From positions 372,001 through 436,000 of the forward strand of contig JAFOLH010000006.1 of assembly GCA_017419405.1 (NCBI GenBank): a DNA stretch of 64,000 nt, in the 5' to 3' direction. The DNA is from Renibacterium sp. (GTDB taxonomy: Bacteria > Actinomycetota > Actinomycetes > Actinomycetales > Micrococcaceae). Shown here one piece after another: positions 43,784 to 53,686 of the stretch (position 1 is its first letter; each line of letters starts with the position of its first letter). Both the position numbers and the translations under genes were made by a program. Under the pieces are notes generated by a model that saw only the letters and a list, made by a program, of their open reading frames with translations, made no database searches and had not been told where the DNA came from.

Positions 43784-45046
43784 GTGAGCACCGAGGCGAC
43801 GCCCGAGGAGAACTCCGAGGCGTCCGGAACGCAAGCGGCGGAACCAGCTGCTCCGGCCGAGACGACCGGCTGGTGGACCCGGCTGAAGACCCGATTGGCC
43901 AAACCGCTGCCCGGCTCGCAACCGAGGGTGAGGTTCGAAATGCCGCCGGAGGCCGAACCGGTTGCGGAATCCGAAGCACCCCTCGACCCGCATCAGGCGG
44001 TCACCCCGATTTCGTTCCAACGGCCGATCTATTTCGGTTTCATGGCCACGGTAGGCGTGGGCGCCGCCATCGGCCTGTATTTCGTCGCCGCGAACATCAC
44101 CCAATTGCTGGTCTGGATGCTGACCGCGCTGTTCATCGCGCTGGGCCTGGACCCGGTGGTCCGCTGGTTCGAAAAACGCCGGATCCCGCGGCCCGCCGGC
44201 ATCGTGATCGCGCTGCTGGCCTTGTTCGGCGCGATCGGCGGATTCTTCGCCACCCTGATCCCGACCATCGTGGACCAGACGACCCAATTGGTCCAGCAAG
44301 CACCGACCTGGATCCGCCAGTTCCTCGATTCCGATTTTTTCGTCTCGATCGATTCGCAATTCCAAGTCCGCGACCGGATCAATGAGGAGGTCGCGAAGTT
44401 CTTCGCCAACTCACAGGCTGTGGGCGGGGTTTTCGGCGGCGTGGTCGGCGTCGGGTCGACCATTGCTAACGGTTTGTTCGGGACCTTGATCGTGCTGGTG
44501 CTGAGCCTGTATTTCCTGGCCTCGCTGCCCGCGATGAAACGGTGGGCCTACCGGCTGGCTCCGCGCAGCCGACGGCCGCGGGTCGAGGCGCTCAGCGAAG
44601 AGATCACCCGTTCCGTGGGCAACTACGTGATCGGCCAGGCCTGCGTGGCACTGCTCAATGCGGCATTCGCTTTCATCGTGATGACGATCGTCGGGGTGCC
44701 GTTCAGCATCCTGTTGGCCTTCGTGGTCGCCTTGCTCGCTTTCGTGCCGCTGGTCGGCGGCCTGATCGCCGGCATCGTCGTCACCCTGGTCGCGTTGTCC
44801 GACAACTGGCAGACCGCCCTGGTCTACGCGATCTTCTATTTCGCCTACCTGCAATTCGAGGCCTACTTCGTCTCGCCCCGGATCATGCAGCGCGCGGTCG
44901 CGGTTCCCGGCGCAGTCGCGGTGATCTCGGTGATCGCCGGCGGCAGTCTCCTGGGGGTGCTGGGCGCTTTGATCGCGATTCCGACCGCGGCAGCCATCAT
45001 GCTGCTGATCAAGGAGATCTTCTTGGCCAGGCAGGACAAACATTGA
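43784..45046 (+). CDS. AI-2E family transporter
   Basis: 420-aa membrane protein of the AI-2E/YdiK/PerM family with seven or eight helices after an acidic, Ala/Glu/Pro-rich cytoplasmic N-terminus of about 80 residues. Family features are FIALGLDPVVRWFEKRRIPRP and, near the end, LGVLGALIAIPTAAAIMLL. GTG start; GGAGGAAA lies 6-9 nt upstream. Members export AI-2 or Na+ in exchange for protons, or are uncharacterised; no quorum gene is nearby. Convergent with the hydrolase gene. Confidence 0.88.
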   Translation: MSTEATPEENSEASGTQAAEPAAPAETTGWWTRLKTRLAKPLPGSQPRVRFEMPPEAEPVAESEAPLDPHQAVTPISFQRPIYFGFMATVGVGAAIGLYFVAANITQLLVWMLTALFIALGLDPVVRWFEKRRIPRPAGIVIALLALFGAIGGFFATLIPTIVDQTTQLVQQAPTWIRQFLDSDFFVSIDSQFQVRDRINEEVAKFFANSQAVGGVFGGVVGVGSTIANGLFGTLIVLVLSLYFLASLPAMKRWAYRLAPRSRRPRVEALSEEITRSVGNYVIGQACVALLNAAFAFIVMTIVGVPFSILLAFVVALLAFVPLVGGLIAGIVVTLVALSDNWQTALVYAIFYFAYLQFEAYFVSPRIMQRAVAVPGAVAVISVIAGGSLLGVLGALIAIPTAAAIMLLIKEIFLARQDKH

Positions 45047-45067
45047 GCCGTAGGCGTTGCGGCGCGG

Positions 45068-45880
45068 CTAGCCGGCCGAGGCCATCGGCCCCTGCCAGCT
45101 GGTCGGCAGCTCGGTAGGCTCGCCCAGCACCGCCGAAACGATTTCATTCAGCGCCCGCGCAGCGAATTTTTCGCCCACCCAGAGGTGCTGGGCACCGGAA
45201 ACGTCGATCTGCTCGGCCTGCGGCACCCGGACGAATCGTTCCGCAGCCTCGGCCGGACGCAGGAATTTGTCCAGCTCCGGAACCAGCACGGTCAGCGGTT
45301 TGCCGTAATCGGCCCAGCGGTCCAGATCCGCGTCATCGGCGCGTTTGAGCGGCGGAGACAGCAGCACCGCGCCTTCGATCTGTTCCGAGACCGGCGGCAG
45401 CGAACCGTACTTCAGCACCAGCTCGGTGCCGAAAGACCAACCGAGCAGCCAACGGTTCGGCAAGGAACGGCGCACTGCGAACTCGACCGCGGCCCGGACG
45501 TCGGCCTGCTCTCCGAGGCCCTCCTCGAAGGCCCCCTCGCTGGTGCCGCGCGGCGAGGAAGTGCCCCGGGTATTGAACCTCAGCACCGCGATGCCGGCGA
45601 GCGCCGGCAATCGGTAGGACGCTTTGCGGTAGACGTGCGAATCCATGAATCCGCCATGCGTCGGCAGCGGGTGCAGCGTCACCAGGGTGGCCTTGATCGG
45701 GCCGTCCTCCGGCGTCGCCAGTTCACCGACCAGGCGTAGGCCGTCATCGGTGTGCAATTCGATGTTCTCCCGGCGCGCCGGCAGCACCGAACCGGCCCGG
45801 ATGGCTTCCGGGGCACCTGAGTCGACGAACTGGAAGCTGGCCGGATCGAAGTCTTGGGCGGCCGGAGAGGCAAAAGTCAT
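45068..45880 (-). CDS. Alpha/beta hydrolase
   Basis: 270-aa hydrolase. The nucleophile elbow is GWSFGTE (Ser), the N-terminal strand LVTLHPLPTHGG forms the oxyanion region, and RFNTRGTSSPRGTSEG matches the bacterial dienelactone-hydrolase/YpfH-like type with late His in SGAQHLWVG. ATG 45880 lies 7 nt after TAAGAT, so it appears leaderless; the frame upstream to 46117 overlaps the zinc-ribbon gene and is not real. Substrate unknown. Confidence 0.85.
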   Translation of the reverse strand: MTFASPAAQDFDPASFQFVDSGAPEAIRAGSVLPARRENIELHTDDGLRLVGELATPEDGPIKATLVTLHPLPTHGGFMDSHVYRKASYRLPALAGIAVLRFNTRGTSSPRGTSEGAFEEGLGEQADVRAAVEFAVRRSLPNRWLLGWSFGTELVLKYGSLPPVSEQIEGAVLLSPPLKRADDADLDRWADYGKPLTVLVPELDKFLRPAEAAERFVRVPQAEQIDVSGAQHLWVGEKFAARALNEIVSAVLGEPTELPTSWQGPMASAG

Positions 45881-45887
45881 ACTGCAC

Positions 45888-45893
45888 ATCTTA
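45888..45893 (-). promoter_or_regulatory. Predicted leaderless -10 box (TAAGAT)
   Basis: TAAGAT on the - strand ends 7 nt before the ATG at 45880 of the hydrolase gene. Confidence 0.5.
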
Positions 45894-45918
45894 GGAGATC
45901 GGGACGGCCGGCCCGGGC

Positions 45919-46263
45919 TCAGCGACTGCGGTAGCTCCTCCCCCGCCAGCACGCGGTGTGCCAATGCCGGCGGCCGGCGATCGCGTCGGCCTCGCCGAAA
46001 ATCCAGTCTTCGCGCCAGACCACCAAATGCGGCGAGCCGGTGGGTACCTTGTTTCCGCAGCCGGGGCACAGATACTCCTTGCGGGCCTGGGCTGCGCTGA
46101 TCTGCCGGACCATCCATTCGCCGTCGCCCGCGCTTTCCACCCGGGCTGCGCCGGCGAAGACCCGGTCGACGTCGAGCTCCTGGGGCTCCGGCTTCGCGCC
46201 CCGCCCGGCACCGGCGCGCTTCCGGGCAGCGCCGTGGGACCGGGGACGATTGGAGCGGGGCAT
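45919..46263 (-). CDS. Small zinc-ribbon-like protein next to nucS
   Basis: 114 aa. A basic N-terminus ([15 protein letters not shown]) precedes a compact domain with [17 protein letters not shown] and [10 protein letters not shown], where Cys, Cys, His and His/Cys could hold one zinc, somewhat like an HNH or ribbon fold. Similar small proteins occur beside nucS in other actinobacteria; a DNA-binding role is possible but unproven. CAGAAT ends 6 nt before the ATG. Divergent from nucS with 79 nt between starts. Confidence 0.8.
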   Translation of the reverse strand: MPRSNRPRSHGAARKRAGAGRGAKPEPQELDVDRVFAGAARVESAGDGEWMVRQISAAQARKEYLCPGCGNKVPTGSPHLVVWREDWIFGEADAIAGRRHWHTACWRGRSYRSR

Positions 46264-46269
46264 CTTCCT

Positions 46270-46335
46270 ATTCTGCCGCAGCAGCGGCAGGTCCCCGGCA
46301 CCCGGCGCAGTTCCGAGCTCCGGGCAGGGTAGAGT
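46270..46335. promoter_or_regulatory. Divergent leaderless promoters for the zinc-ribbon gene and nucS
   Basis: CAGAAT on the - strand (46275-46270) ends 6 nt before the ATG at 46263; TAGAGT (46330-46335) ends 7 nt before the GTG at 46343. Confidence 0.55.
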
Positions 46336-46342
46336 TTTGGAC

Positions 46343-47029
46343 GTGCGTTTGGTGATAGCTCGTTGCTCAGTCGACTACGAAGGCCGGCTCAAAGCCCACC
46401 TTCCTTTGGCGACCCGTCTCCTCCTGGTCAAGGCCGATGGTTCCGTTCTGGTGCACTCGGACGGCGGGTCCTACAAGCCCCTGAACTGGATGAGCCCGCC
46501 GGCCACGTTGCGCGTGCTGGACCAGGATCTGGATGACGGGCTGGTCGAACAGTGGGTCGTCCAGTCGAGCAAGACGGACGATCGGCTGATTGTCAGCCTG
46601 CACGAAAAACTGCACGAATCCAGCCACGAGCTGGGCACCGATCCGGGCTTGATCAAGGACGGCGTCGAAGCCGATCTGCAGCGATTGCTGGCCGCGCAGA
46701 TCGAGACCCTGGGCGAAGGCTATTCGCTGATCCGCCGGGAGTATTTCACCGCCATCGGTCCGGTCGACATCCTGGCCCGGGACGCCCAAGGGGGCACTGT
46801 GGCGATCGAGCTGAAACGCCGTGGCGACATCGACGGCGTGGAACAGCTCACCCGGTACTTGGAATTGCTGAACCGGGATCCCCTGCTCGCTCCGGTCCGG
46901 GGGATCTTCGCGGCACAGCAGATCAAACCGCAGGCCCGGGTCCTGGCCAATGACCGGGGCATCGACTGCGTGACCTTGGATTACGACGCGCTCCGCGGTG
47001 TGGACGACAGCGCCTCCAGGCTTTTCTGA
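46343..47029 (+). CDS. nucS: Mismatch-specific endonuclease NucS/EndoMS
   Basis: 228-aa nuclease that performs the non-canonical mismatch repair of actinobacteria lacking MutS/MutL, cutting both strands at mismatches and working with the sliding clamp. An N-terminal dimerisation domain (1-105) precedes the PD-(D/E)xK nuclease domain: Asp142 in GPVDILARD, Glu156 and Lys158 in [12 protein letters not shown] start at 46343, TAGAGT 7 nt upstream. Longer upstream frames overlap the zinc-ribbon gene. The very C-terminal SRLF is compatible with a clamp-binding tail. Confidence 0.95.
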   Translation: MRLVIARCSVDYEGRLKAHLPLATRLLLVKADGSVLVHSDGGSYKPLNWMSPPATLRVLDQDLDDGLVEQWVVQSSKTDDRLIVSLHEKLHESSHELGTDPGLIKDGVEADLQRLLAAQIETLGEGYSLIRREYFTAIGPVDILARDAQGGTVAIELKRRGDIDGVEQLTRYLELLNRDPLLAPVRGIFAAQQIKPQARVLANDRGIDCVTLDYDALRGVDDSASRLF

Positions 47030-47059
47030 ACCGGTCTCCTTCCGGCCCGCGGCCCTGAC

Positions 47060-47065
47060 TAGAAT
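47060..47065 (+). promoter_or_regulatory. Predicted leaderless -10 box (TAGAAT) of nagA
   Basis: TAGAAT ends 7 nt before the ATG at 47073, 31 nt after the nucS stop; TAAGG in the spacer is too close to act as a ribosome binding site. Confidence 0.55.
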
Positions 47066-47072
47066 CTAAGGC

Positions 47073-48296
47073 ATGACCACTCCCTCGGTTCCTCGGCAAC
47101 GCGTCATCTTCGGCACTCTGGTCAGCGATGGCCATCGGATTCCGGACGGCGTCTTGGCCACCGTCGGGGACCGGATCAGCTACGCCGGCCCGGCCGCCGG
47201 GTTCGTTCCGGATCCCGAGGCCGAAGAACTCCGCTTGGCCGAGGGGGCCTTGATCCTGCCGGGGCTGATCGATGTGCACAACCACGGCGCGGTGGGCGGT
47301 GACTTCCCGGGAGCCGACGAAACCGCGGCTCGGCGTGCCATCGATTTCCTGCACCGCTCGGGCACCACGACGCTGCTGGCCTCGATGGTCACCGCTTCCG
47401 AGGCCGATCTGCTCCGCGGCGTCGAGCTCTATGCCCGATTGAGCAAGGAAGGGTTGCTGGCCGGAATCCACTTGGAGGGCCCGTTCCTCTCCGCGGCGCG
47501 CTGCGGGGCCCAAGACCCGGCGTATCTGCTCGAGCCGGACCTCGCGCTGGCGGAACGGCTCATCGCAGCCGGCGAGGGAAAAATCCTCACCATGACCTAT
47601 GCCCCGGAGCTCCCCGGTGCCGCCGCCCTGGTGGATCTGCTGACCGGGTACGGGGTGACTCCTTCACTCGGCCACACGGACGCGGATGCCGAAGTCGCCG
47701 CGGCTTCGCTGCAACAAGCCCGGGACGGACTGGATCCGGCCGGGTTCGACGGCAACAGCGGCCGGCCGACGGTCACCCATCTCTTCAATGGCATGCCGCC
47801 GATGCACCATCGCTCGCCCGGGCCGGTATCCGCCTGTTTGCGAATCGCCCGGGCCGGCGCCGCGGCGGTGGAGCTGATTGCGGACAATACCCATCTCGAT
47901 CCGCAAACGGTATTGATGGTCTTCGAATTGGTCGGCGCGAAAAACATCATCCTGGTCTCGGATTCGATGGCGGCCACCGGCTTGGCGGACGGCAGCTACC
48001 GCCTCGGCCCCGCTCAGGTGACCGTGGCCGGCGGAGTAGCCACCTTGGATGCCACCGGTTCGATCGCCGGTGGCACCGCGACTTTGTTCCAGATCCTGCA
48101 GCGTACCGCGGCCGCCGGGGTTCCGCTCGAGGACGCGGTGTCGAGTGCCACCGCAGTGCCCGCGCGGCTGCTCGGGCTCTCCGACGAGGTCGGCGGATTG
48201 CGTCGCGGGCTGCGCGCCGATGCCCTCGTGGTCAACCCGGACGGGCAGCTCGAATCAGTGCTCCGGGCCGGAATGTGGTTGGAATCACCCCGATAA
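47073..48296 (+). CDS. nagA: N-acetylglucosamine-6-phosphate deacetylase
   Basis: 407-aa amidohydrolase that deacetylates GlcNAc-6-P, giving the NagB substrate. Motifs: LIDVHNHGAVGGDF (His69, His71), HLEGPFLS (metal Glu), SLGHTDADAEVA, VTHLFNGMPPMHHRSPG and LVSDSMAATGL (catalytic Asp). It serves recycling of cell-wall amino sugars or chitin use. Unusually it is not next to nagB or a PTS gene. Its mRNA is probably leaderless. Confidence 0.94.
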   Translation: MTTPSVPRQRVIFGTLVSDGHRIPDGVLATVGDRISYAGPAAGFVPDPEAEELRLAEGALILPGLIDVHNHGAVGGDFPGADETAARRAIDFLHRSGTTTLLASMVTASEADLLRGVELYARLSKEGLLAGIHLEGPFLSAARCGAQDPAYLLEPDLALAERLIAAGEGKILTMTYAPELPGAAALVDLLTGYGVTPSLGHTDADAEVAAASLQQARDGLDPAGFDGNSGRPTVTHLFNGMPPMHHRSPGPVSACLRIARAGAAAVELIADNTHLDPQTVLMVFELVGAKNIILVSDSMAATGLADGSYRLGPAQVTVAGGVATLDATGSIAGGTATLFQILQRTAAAGVPLEDAVSSATAVPARLLGLSDEVGGLRRGLRADALVVNPDGQLESVLRAGMWLESPR

Positions 48297-48406
48297 TTTC
48301 CAAACCCGGAACAAAAGATTCAGATTTGCGCCAAATTTTGGCTTTCGACATTGACCGGGATGATTTCACATGAAATGCTTAGAGCAGTCTTTGTGTACGT
48401 GTTTTT

Positions 48407-48434
48407 CATGCTCGCAAGACAAGTTGCGAGCGTG
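48407..48434 (+). promoter_or_regulatory. Hairpin in the 244-nt region upstream of the cold-shock gene
   Basis: CATGCTCGCAA pairs with TTGCGAGCGTG (11 bp, one G-T) around 6 nt. The gap 48297-48540 is A/T-richer than its neighbours, has a TTGACC at 48351 but no clear -10, and no gene. A long structured 5' leader is usual for cspA mRNAs. Confidence 0.45.
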
Positions 48435-48540
48435 AAGCGCCCGGACTGGCGGAAACGTCGATCAGGAATCTTCTCGCGCAGTAACTCCGGAGCTGCACAT
48501 TCAGGTGCAGGTCCACAACGTTTCACACGAGGAGATATAA

Positions 48541-48744
48541 ATGGCTCAGGGAACCGTCAAGTGGTTCAACGCCGAAAAGGGCTTCGGCTTCATCACGCCT
48601 GATGATTCGGACAGTGACGTCTTCGTTCACTACTCCGAGATTCAGACCAAGGGTTTCCGTACCCTGGATGAGAACCAGCGCGTTGATTTCGAAATCGGTC
48701 AGGGTGCCAAAGGCCCCCAGGCTACCGGCGTCACCGTTATCTAA
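48541..48744 (+). CDS. Cold-shock protein, CspA family
   Basis: 67-aa single OB-fold RNA/DNA chaperone with RNP1 KGFGFI (13-18) and RNP2 VFVHY (27-31). GAGGAG lies 6 nt before the ATG. Codon use is strongly biased (highly expressed). The long upstream region with a hairpin suggests a structured leader that controls translation with temperature, as in E. coli cspA; whether this copy is cold-induced or constitutive is unknown. Followed by a good terminator. Confidence 0.95.
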   Translation: MAQGTVKWFNAEKGFGFITPDDSDSDVFVHYSEIQTKGFRTLDENQRVDFEIGQGAKGPQATGVTVI

Positions 48745-48761
48745 TTCGGCCTAGGCTCGAG

Positions 48762-48794
48762 AAAATGGCTTCCAGCTTGCTGGGGGCCATTTTT
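48762..48794 (+). terminator. Terminator of the cold-shock gene
   Basis: AAAATGGC pairs with GCCATTTT with an inner CCAGC/GCTGG stem, followed by TTTTTGTT, 18 nt after the stop codon. Confidence 0.85.
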
Positions 48795-48807
48795 GTTGCC
48801 CAGACTG

Positions 48808-48872
48808 CCGTCGAGTGGCCAGCTCTGCAGGTAAAAAGCCGGTTCTAGCCTGCGGAGCTGGCCACTCGACGG
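48808..48872. repeat. 24-bp inverted repeat between the cold-shock and MprF-like genes
   Basis: 48808-48831 and 48849-48872 are complementary at 23 of 24 positions around a 17-nt loop. It lies 11 nt past the stop of the - strand gene at 48884, so it may terminate that gene, but neither side has a U-run. Confidence 0.65.
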
Positions 48873-48883
48873 GATGGAATTAG

Positions 48884-51397
48884 CTAGCGACGGACCAAGC
48901 CGCGCAACAGCCGGGCCGTCTGCCGCAGCGAGAGTCCGGGCAAATACGCCTTGGAGAGCGCATTGCCGATCGCCGGCAGGTCCAGGGCATCGGGATAGAC
49001 CAGGTACAGCGAGCGGTACTCGGGCTTGAACCGGTGCTTGAAGTGCGCCAGGGAACGGAACCCGTACACCGGCTCGATCGCACGGCCGAGCAAATTGAGG
49101 AATCGGTCCAAAACCGGGCTTTGACCGGTTGCCGGCGTCGACTCGTCGGCCGCGTGCTTGGCCAAAGGCGAGCCGGAGAGCGAGAGCACTTCGACATCGG
49201 CCCGGAGTTCCAGGATCGCCGATGCGATCAGGAATTCCGTCGCACCGGCAAACGCATCGGCGCGACGGCGCATCAGATCCAGCGTCCAGCTGACCACGAC
49301 GCCGTCGCGGTACACCGGAAGCCAGCTGGTCGCGCCGACCAGCCGCCCGGCGTCGTCGATCGCGAGTGCGCACAGCACCTCGTCGTCCATCAGTTCTTCC
49401 AGGCCGCCCAGCGTGAAACCCATTTCCGGCATGGACTTGCGGGCCGCCCAATCCTCGGAAAGCTGCTCGAGTTGGTAGCGCAACGGAACGCTCAATTCGC
49501 TGTACCGGCTCCACAGCACCGTGACTCCGAGCTTTTTCGCCTTGTTCACCGCGGTTCTGACGTTCTGCCACTCCTTGCCGACGAATTCCAGCCCCTCGAG
49601 CCGCAATCTGGTTTCCTGGGCGACTTGCACGCGGCCGAACCCCTGGCCGACCAGCCAAGCGCTTTCCGCGTCGGTCACCGAATAGAAACACGGAATCAGG
49701 CCCTGCTGGCCGCAATACTCGACGAACCCGGCGGTTGCCGCCGCTGCGGCGGGTGGTTCGCCGAACGGCCCGGCCAAAGTCAAGGCGACCCCGCCGTGCA
49801 ACTGGTAGGCCACTCCGGCCTTGCCGTCTTCGCTGAACCAATAGTGGTTGTTCTGCCATAAAGCCATCCAACTCAGCGAGCCGCCGCCCCGCCGGACCAG
49901 GGCCCGGGCCCGTTCCCGCTCTTGGCGGCCTTGCACGGTCTGGCTCCCCCGGACCCAGAACAACACCAGGACCCCGGACAACAGCACGGTCCAGAACAGC
50001 GGACCGGAAAGATAGAAGAAGATCTGTTCCGCCGGCGGACTGTCCGCCAAGCTGTGCCGCAACGACGGCGAAATCGGCAAAGGCAGGAACTGCCGGCCCA
50101 GCCCGGCGAACAACATCCCGGGACCGCCGCGTTGCCACCCGTCATGCGCCAACCAGACCGCTGCATAACCAGCGGCCAGCACCACGAACGAACTCGCCGC
50201 CACGAGCAGGAACCGGTTGCGGGCCCGGGCGGCAGTGAGCACGGTGAACCGCCGGCGCAGCAGCAACAACAGCAGCACGATGGCCAATGGGGTCAACACG
50301 ATCGGAAGCAGATGCACCGCAGCGACGTTCACCAGTCCGAGGTGCCGGCGAAGCCCAGAATGCGGGATCACCGCGAAAAGCGTCAGGTAGACGGTACCCA
50401 CAGCCAAGACCAGGCACTGGATGAGCACGGTCAGCCACAAAGCCAGCCGGCGGCCGCGGCGCAGCCCTTCGGCACAGACCAGGAGCAGCAATGACGGCAC
50501 CACGGCCAGAGCGAAACCGATCGAACTGCCCAGCCCGCCGCCTTGGGCAAGTTGCAAACAGCTTTGACTGACGTCATCGCCGCAACTCGACTGCAATTGG
50601 CCAATCGTCGGGATCGGATTCAGCACCAATTCCCGGAAAATCGCCAGCGGACCGGATGGCGCCCGAACCAAAGCCGCAGCCAACGGGCCGACCGCGAAAA
50701 CCGCGACTACCACCGCCACGATGGTGCGGATCTCCCGGGTCGTGGACCGGTGGAAACTGGAAACACTGCTGACCTCGCGCAACCACCAGGCGAGCAGCAA
50801 ACCGATCAGCGCACCGCAGAGCAGGAACACGGTCGCGGCATGGCCGACGTAGGCGACCAGCATCGCGGTCACCGACAAGATCGCCACCCGGAACCGCCGC
50901 CGCCACAACGGCCCGAGATAGGCGGTGGCGGCGAGTCCGGCGCTGGCGAGCATCGCCCACGGACCGGAGAGCGGAACGTCGACCATGCTGCCCAGCCAAC
51001 CGTCACCAGTCTGCGCGGCGGCTTGCGAGAGCACGCCGAACAAGGTCAGCGCGCCCAGTTGCCCAGCGGCGCCGATCGCCAGCGTCCGCCAACTGCCGGC
51101 ATGGTATTCGAGGGTCCCCAGCAACCCGGCGCTGAGCAGTACCGCGGTCAACCAGGCGACCGGGCTCGACACCGACAACACCCCGCTGAACACCGTCCAC
51201 CATTGCCCGGACCGGAGGCCGGAAAGCTGATAGCCGAGCGGCAGGTCCGGATGCAGCGCCGCGACCACGGCGGAGACCAGCAAGGCGAACAGGAAAACCA
51301 AGGTCAGCGGCAACCGCCCGGCAACTCTGCCGGACTTGGCCAGCCAGCCGTCGACCGGTCCCGGCCGGCGGCGCTCCGTGCGGCTGCTCAGCGCCAT
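48884..51397 (-). CDS. MprF-like membrane protein with rhomboid-like N-terminus and DUF2156 domain
   Basis: 837 aa. The N-terminal part (about 30-210) has six helices in a rhomboid-like arrangement but no obvious GxSG. More helices follow to about residue 500. The C-terminal domain (about 530-830) is DUF2156, the catalytic aminoacyl-phosphatidylglycerol synthase domain of MprF/LysX (WMALWQNNHYWFSEDG, GKEWQNVRTAVNKAKK, YRSLYLVYPD). It probably transfers an amino acid from tRNA to a membrane lipid; which one is unknown. The start overlaps the DUF2550 end by 10 nt, tying it to the atp operon. Confidence 0.87.
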   Translation of the reverse strand: MALSSRTERRRPGPVDGWLAKSGRVAGRLPLTLVFLFALLVSAVVAALHPDLPLGYQLSGLRSGQWWTVFSGVLSVSSPVAWLTAVLLSAGLLGTLEYHAGSWRTLAIGAAGQLGALTLFGVLSQAAAQTGDGWLGSMVDVPLSGPWAMLASAGLAATAYLGPLWRRRFRVAILSVTAMLVAYVGHAATVFLLCGALIGLLLAWWLREVSSVSSFHRSTTREIRTIVAVVVAVFAVGPLAAALVRAPSGPLAIFRELVLNPIPTIGQLQSSCGDDVSQSCLQLAQGGGLGSSIGFALAVVPSLLLLVCAEGLRRGRRLALWLTVLIQCLVLAVGTVYLTLFAVIPHSGLRRHLGLVNVAAVHLLPIVLTPLAIVLLLLLLRRRFTVLTAARARNRFLLVAASSFVVLAAGYAAVWLAHDGWQRGGPGMLFAGLGRQFLPLPISPSLRHSLADSPPAEQIFFYLSGPLFWTVLLSGVLVLFWVRGSQTVQGRQERERARALVRRGGGSLSWMALWQNNHYWFSEDGKAGVAYQLHGGVALTLAGPFGEPPAAAAATAGFVEYCGQQGLIPCFYSVTDAESAWLVGQGFGRVQVAQETRLRLEGLEFVGKEWQNVRTAVNKAKKLGVTVLWSRYSELSVPLRYQLEQLSEDWAARKSMPEMGFTLGGLEELMDDEVLCALAIDDAGRLVGATSWLPVYRDGVVVSWTLDLMRRRADAFAGATEFLIASAILELRADVEVLSLSGSPLAKHAADESTPATGQSPVLDRFLNLLGRAIEPVYGFRSLAHFKHRFKPEYRSLYLVYPDALDLPAIGNALSKAYLPGLSLRQTARLLRGLVRR

Positions 51398-51819
51398 GTT
51401 CCGACGCCGATGACCGGCCCGGCTTCCAACCAGGAACTCAATCCGGCATAGGCTTCGAATTTCATCGCCATCATGAAGTCTTTGCCTTCATAGCGCAGAA
51501 GCACGATGACCGAATCGGGCTGCACCAGGGGCCGTTCGGCCTCGCTCGGGTGCCGGCGGCCCAAGAGTTCGAGCGAACTGCGCCGGTAGCTGTAACGCGG
51601 ACGCGGGCTGAGCGAAAGCAGTCTGAACCATTCCAGATCCCGGTCCTGATAACGACAAACCCCCATCTGCCAGCGATCATCGAGCTGGCAAATGGAGGCG
51701 TCTACCGTACCCAGGGCACGGCGTAGTTGGAATCTTCGGATGCCGAAAAGGCACAACGCGACGATCACCAACGTGAAAAGTGCTGCAATGATGATGAACG
51801 GAGTTCCAGGGTCGTTCAT
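51388..51819 (-). CDS. DUF2550 family protein downstream of atpC
   Basis: 143-aa protein with one N-terminal membrane helix (about 8-27) followed by a small beta-rich domain (DRWQMGVCRYQDRDLEWF). It is conserved right after atpC in actinobacteria (Rv1312 in M. tuberculosis); function unknown. ATG 51819 is used; a TTG one codon earlier is possible. It begins 11 nt after the atpC stop and overlaps the next gene. Confidence 0.85.
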   Translation of the reverse strand: MNDPGTPFIIIAALFTLVIVALCLFGIRRFQLRRALGTVDASICQLDDRWQMGVCRYQDRDLEWFRLLSLSPRPRYSYRRSSLELLGRRHPSEAERPLVQPDSVIVLLRYEGKDFMMAMKFEAYAGLSSWLEAGPVIGVGTWR

Positions 51820-51830
51820 CAACGGAGTGA

Positions 51831-52118
51831 CTATCGAGTCCCTGCGGAGGTTGCACCGGAGGTGATCTGCGCATTGTCTGCGACGATCACCACACGGTTG
51901 CTGTCGACCGAGAAGAAACCACCGTCGACGGTCACTTCGATCCGGCTGCCCTCCACCGGCACGATGGAGAGGTCTCCGGCTGCCAGGATCGCCAGGACCG
52001 GCGAGTGTCCCGGCATGATGCCGATTTCGCCGTCAGCGGTCTTGGCTTTGACCAAACTCGCCGCGCCGGACCACACGAAGTGGTCCGCCGCGACGATTTC
52101 AACCTGGAGCTCAGCCAT
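51831..52118 (-). CDS. atpC: ATP synthase F1 subunit epsilon
   Basis: 95-aa epsilon subunit, consisting of the N-terminal beta-sandwich only (ELQVEIVAADHFVWSG, EIGIMPGHSPVLAIL). The C-terminal two-helix inhibitory domain of E. coli epsilon (about 139 aa) is absent, as in several actinobacteria. The ATG directly follows the atpD stop with no gap. Confidence 0.94.
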   Translation of the reverse strand: MAELQVEIVAADHFVWSGAASLVKAKTADGEIGIMPGHSPVLAILAAGDLSIVPVEGSRIEVTVDGGFFSVDSNRVVIVADNAQITSGATSAGTR

Positions 52119-53615
<1,497 letters not shown>

Positions 53616-53686
53616 CTAGCTATGGACTTAATTCTATCGGTCTCAGGCACCGTGGGATCCCTGGCCGTGGTGCTGTTTCAACTCGG

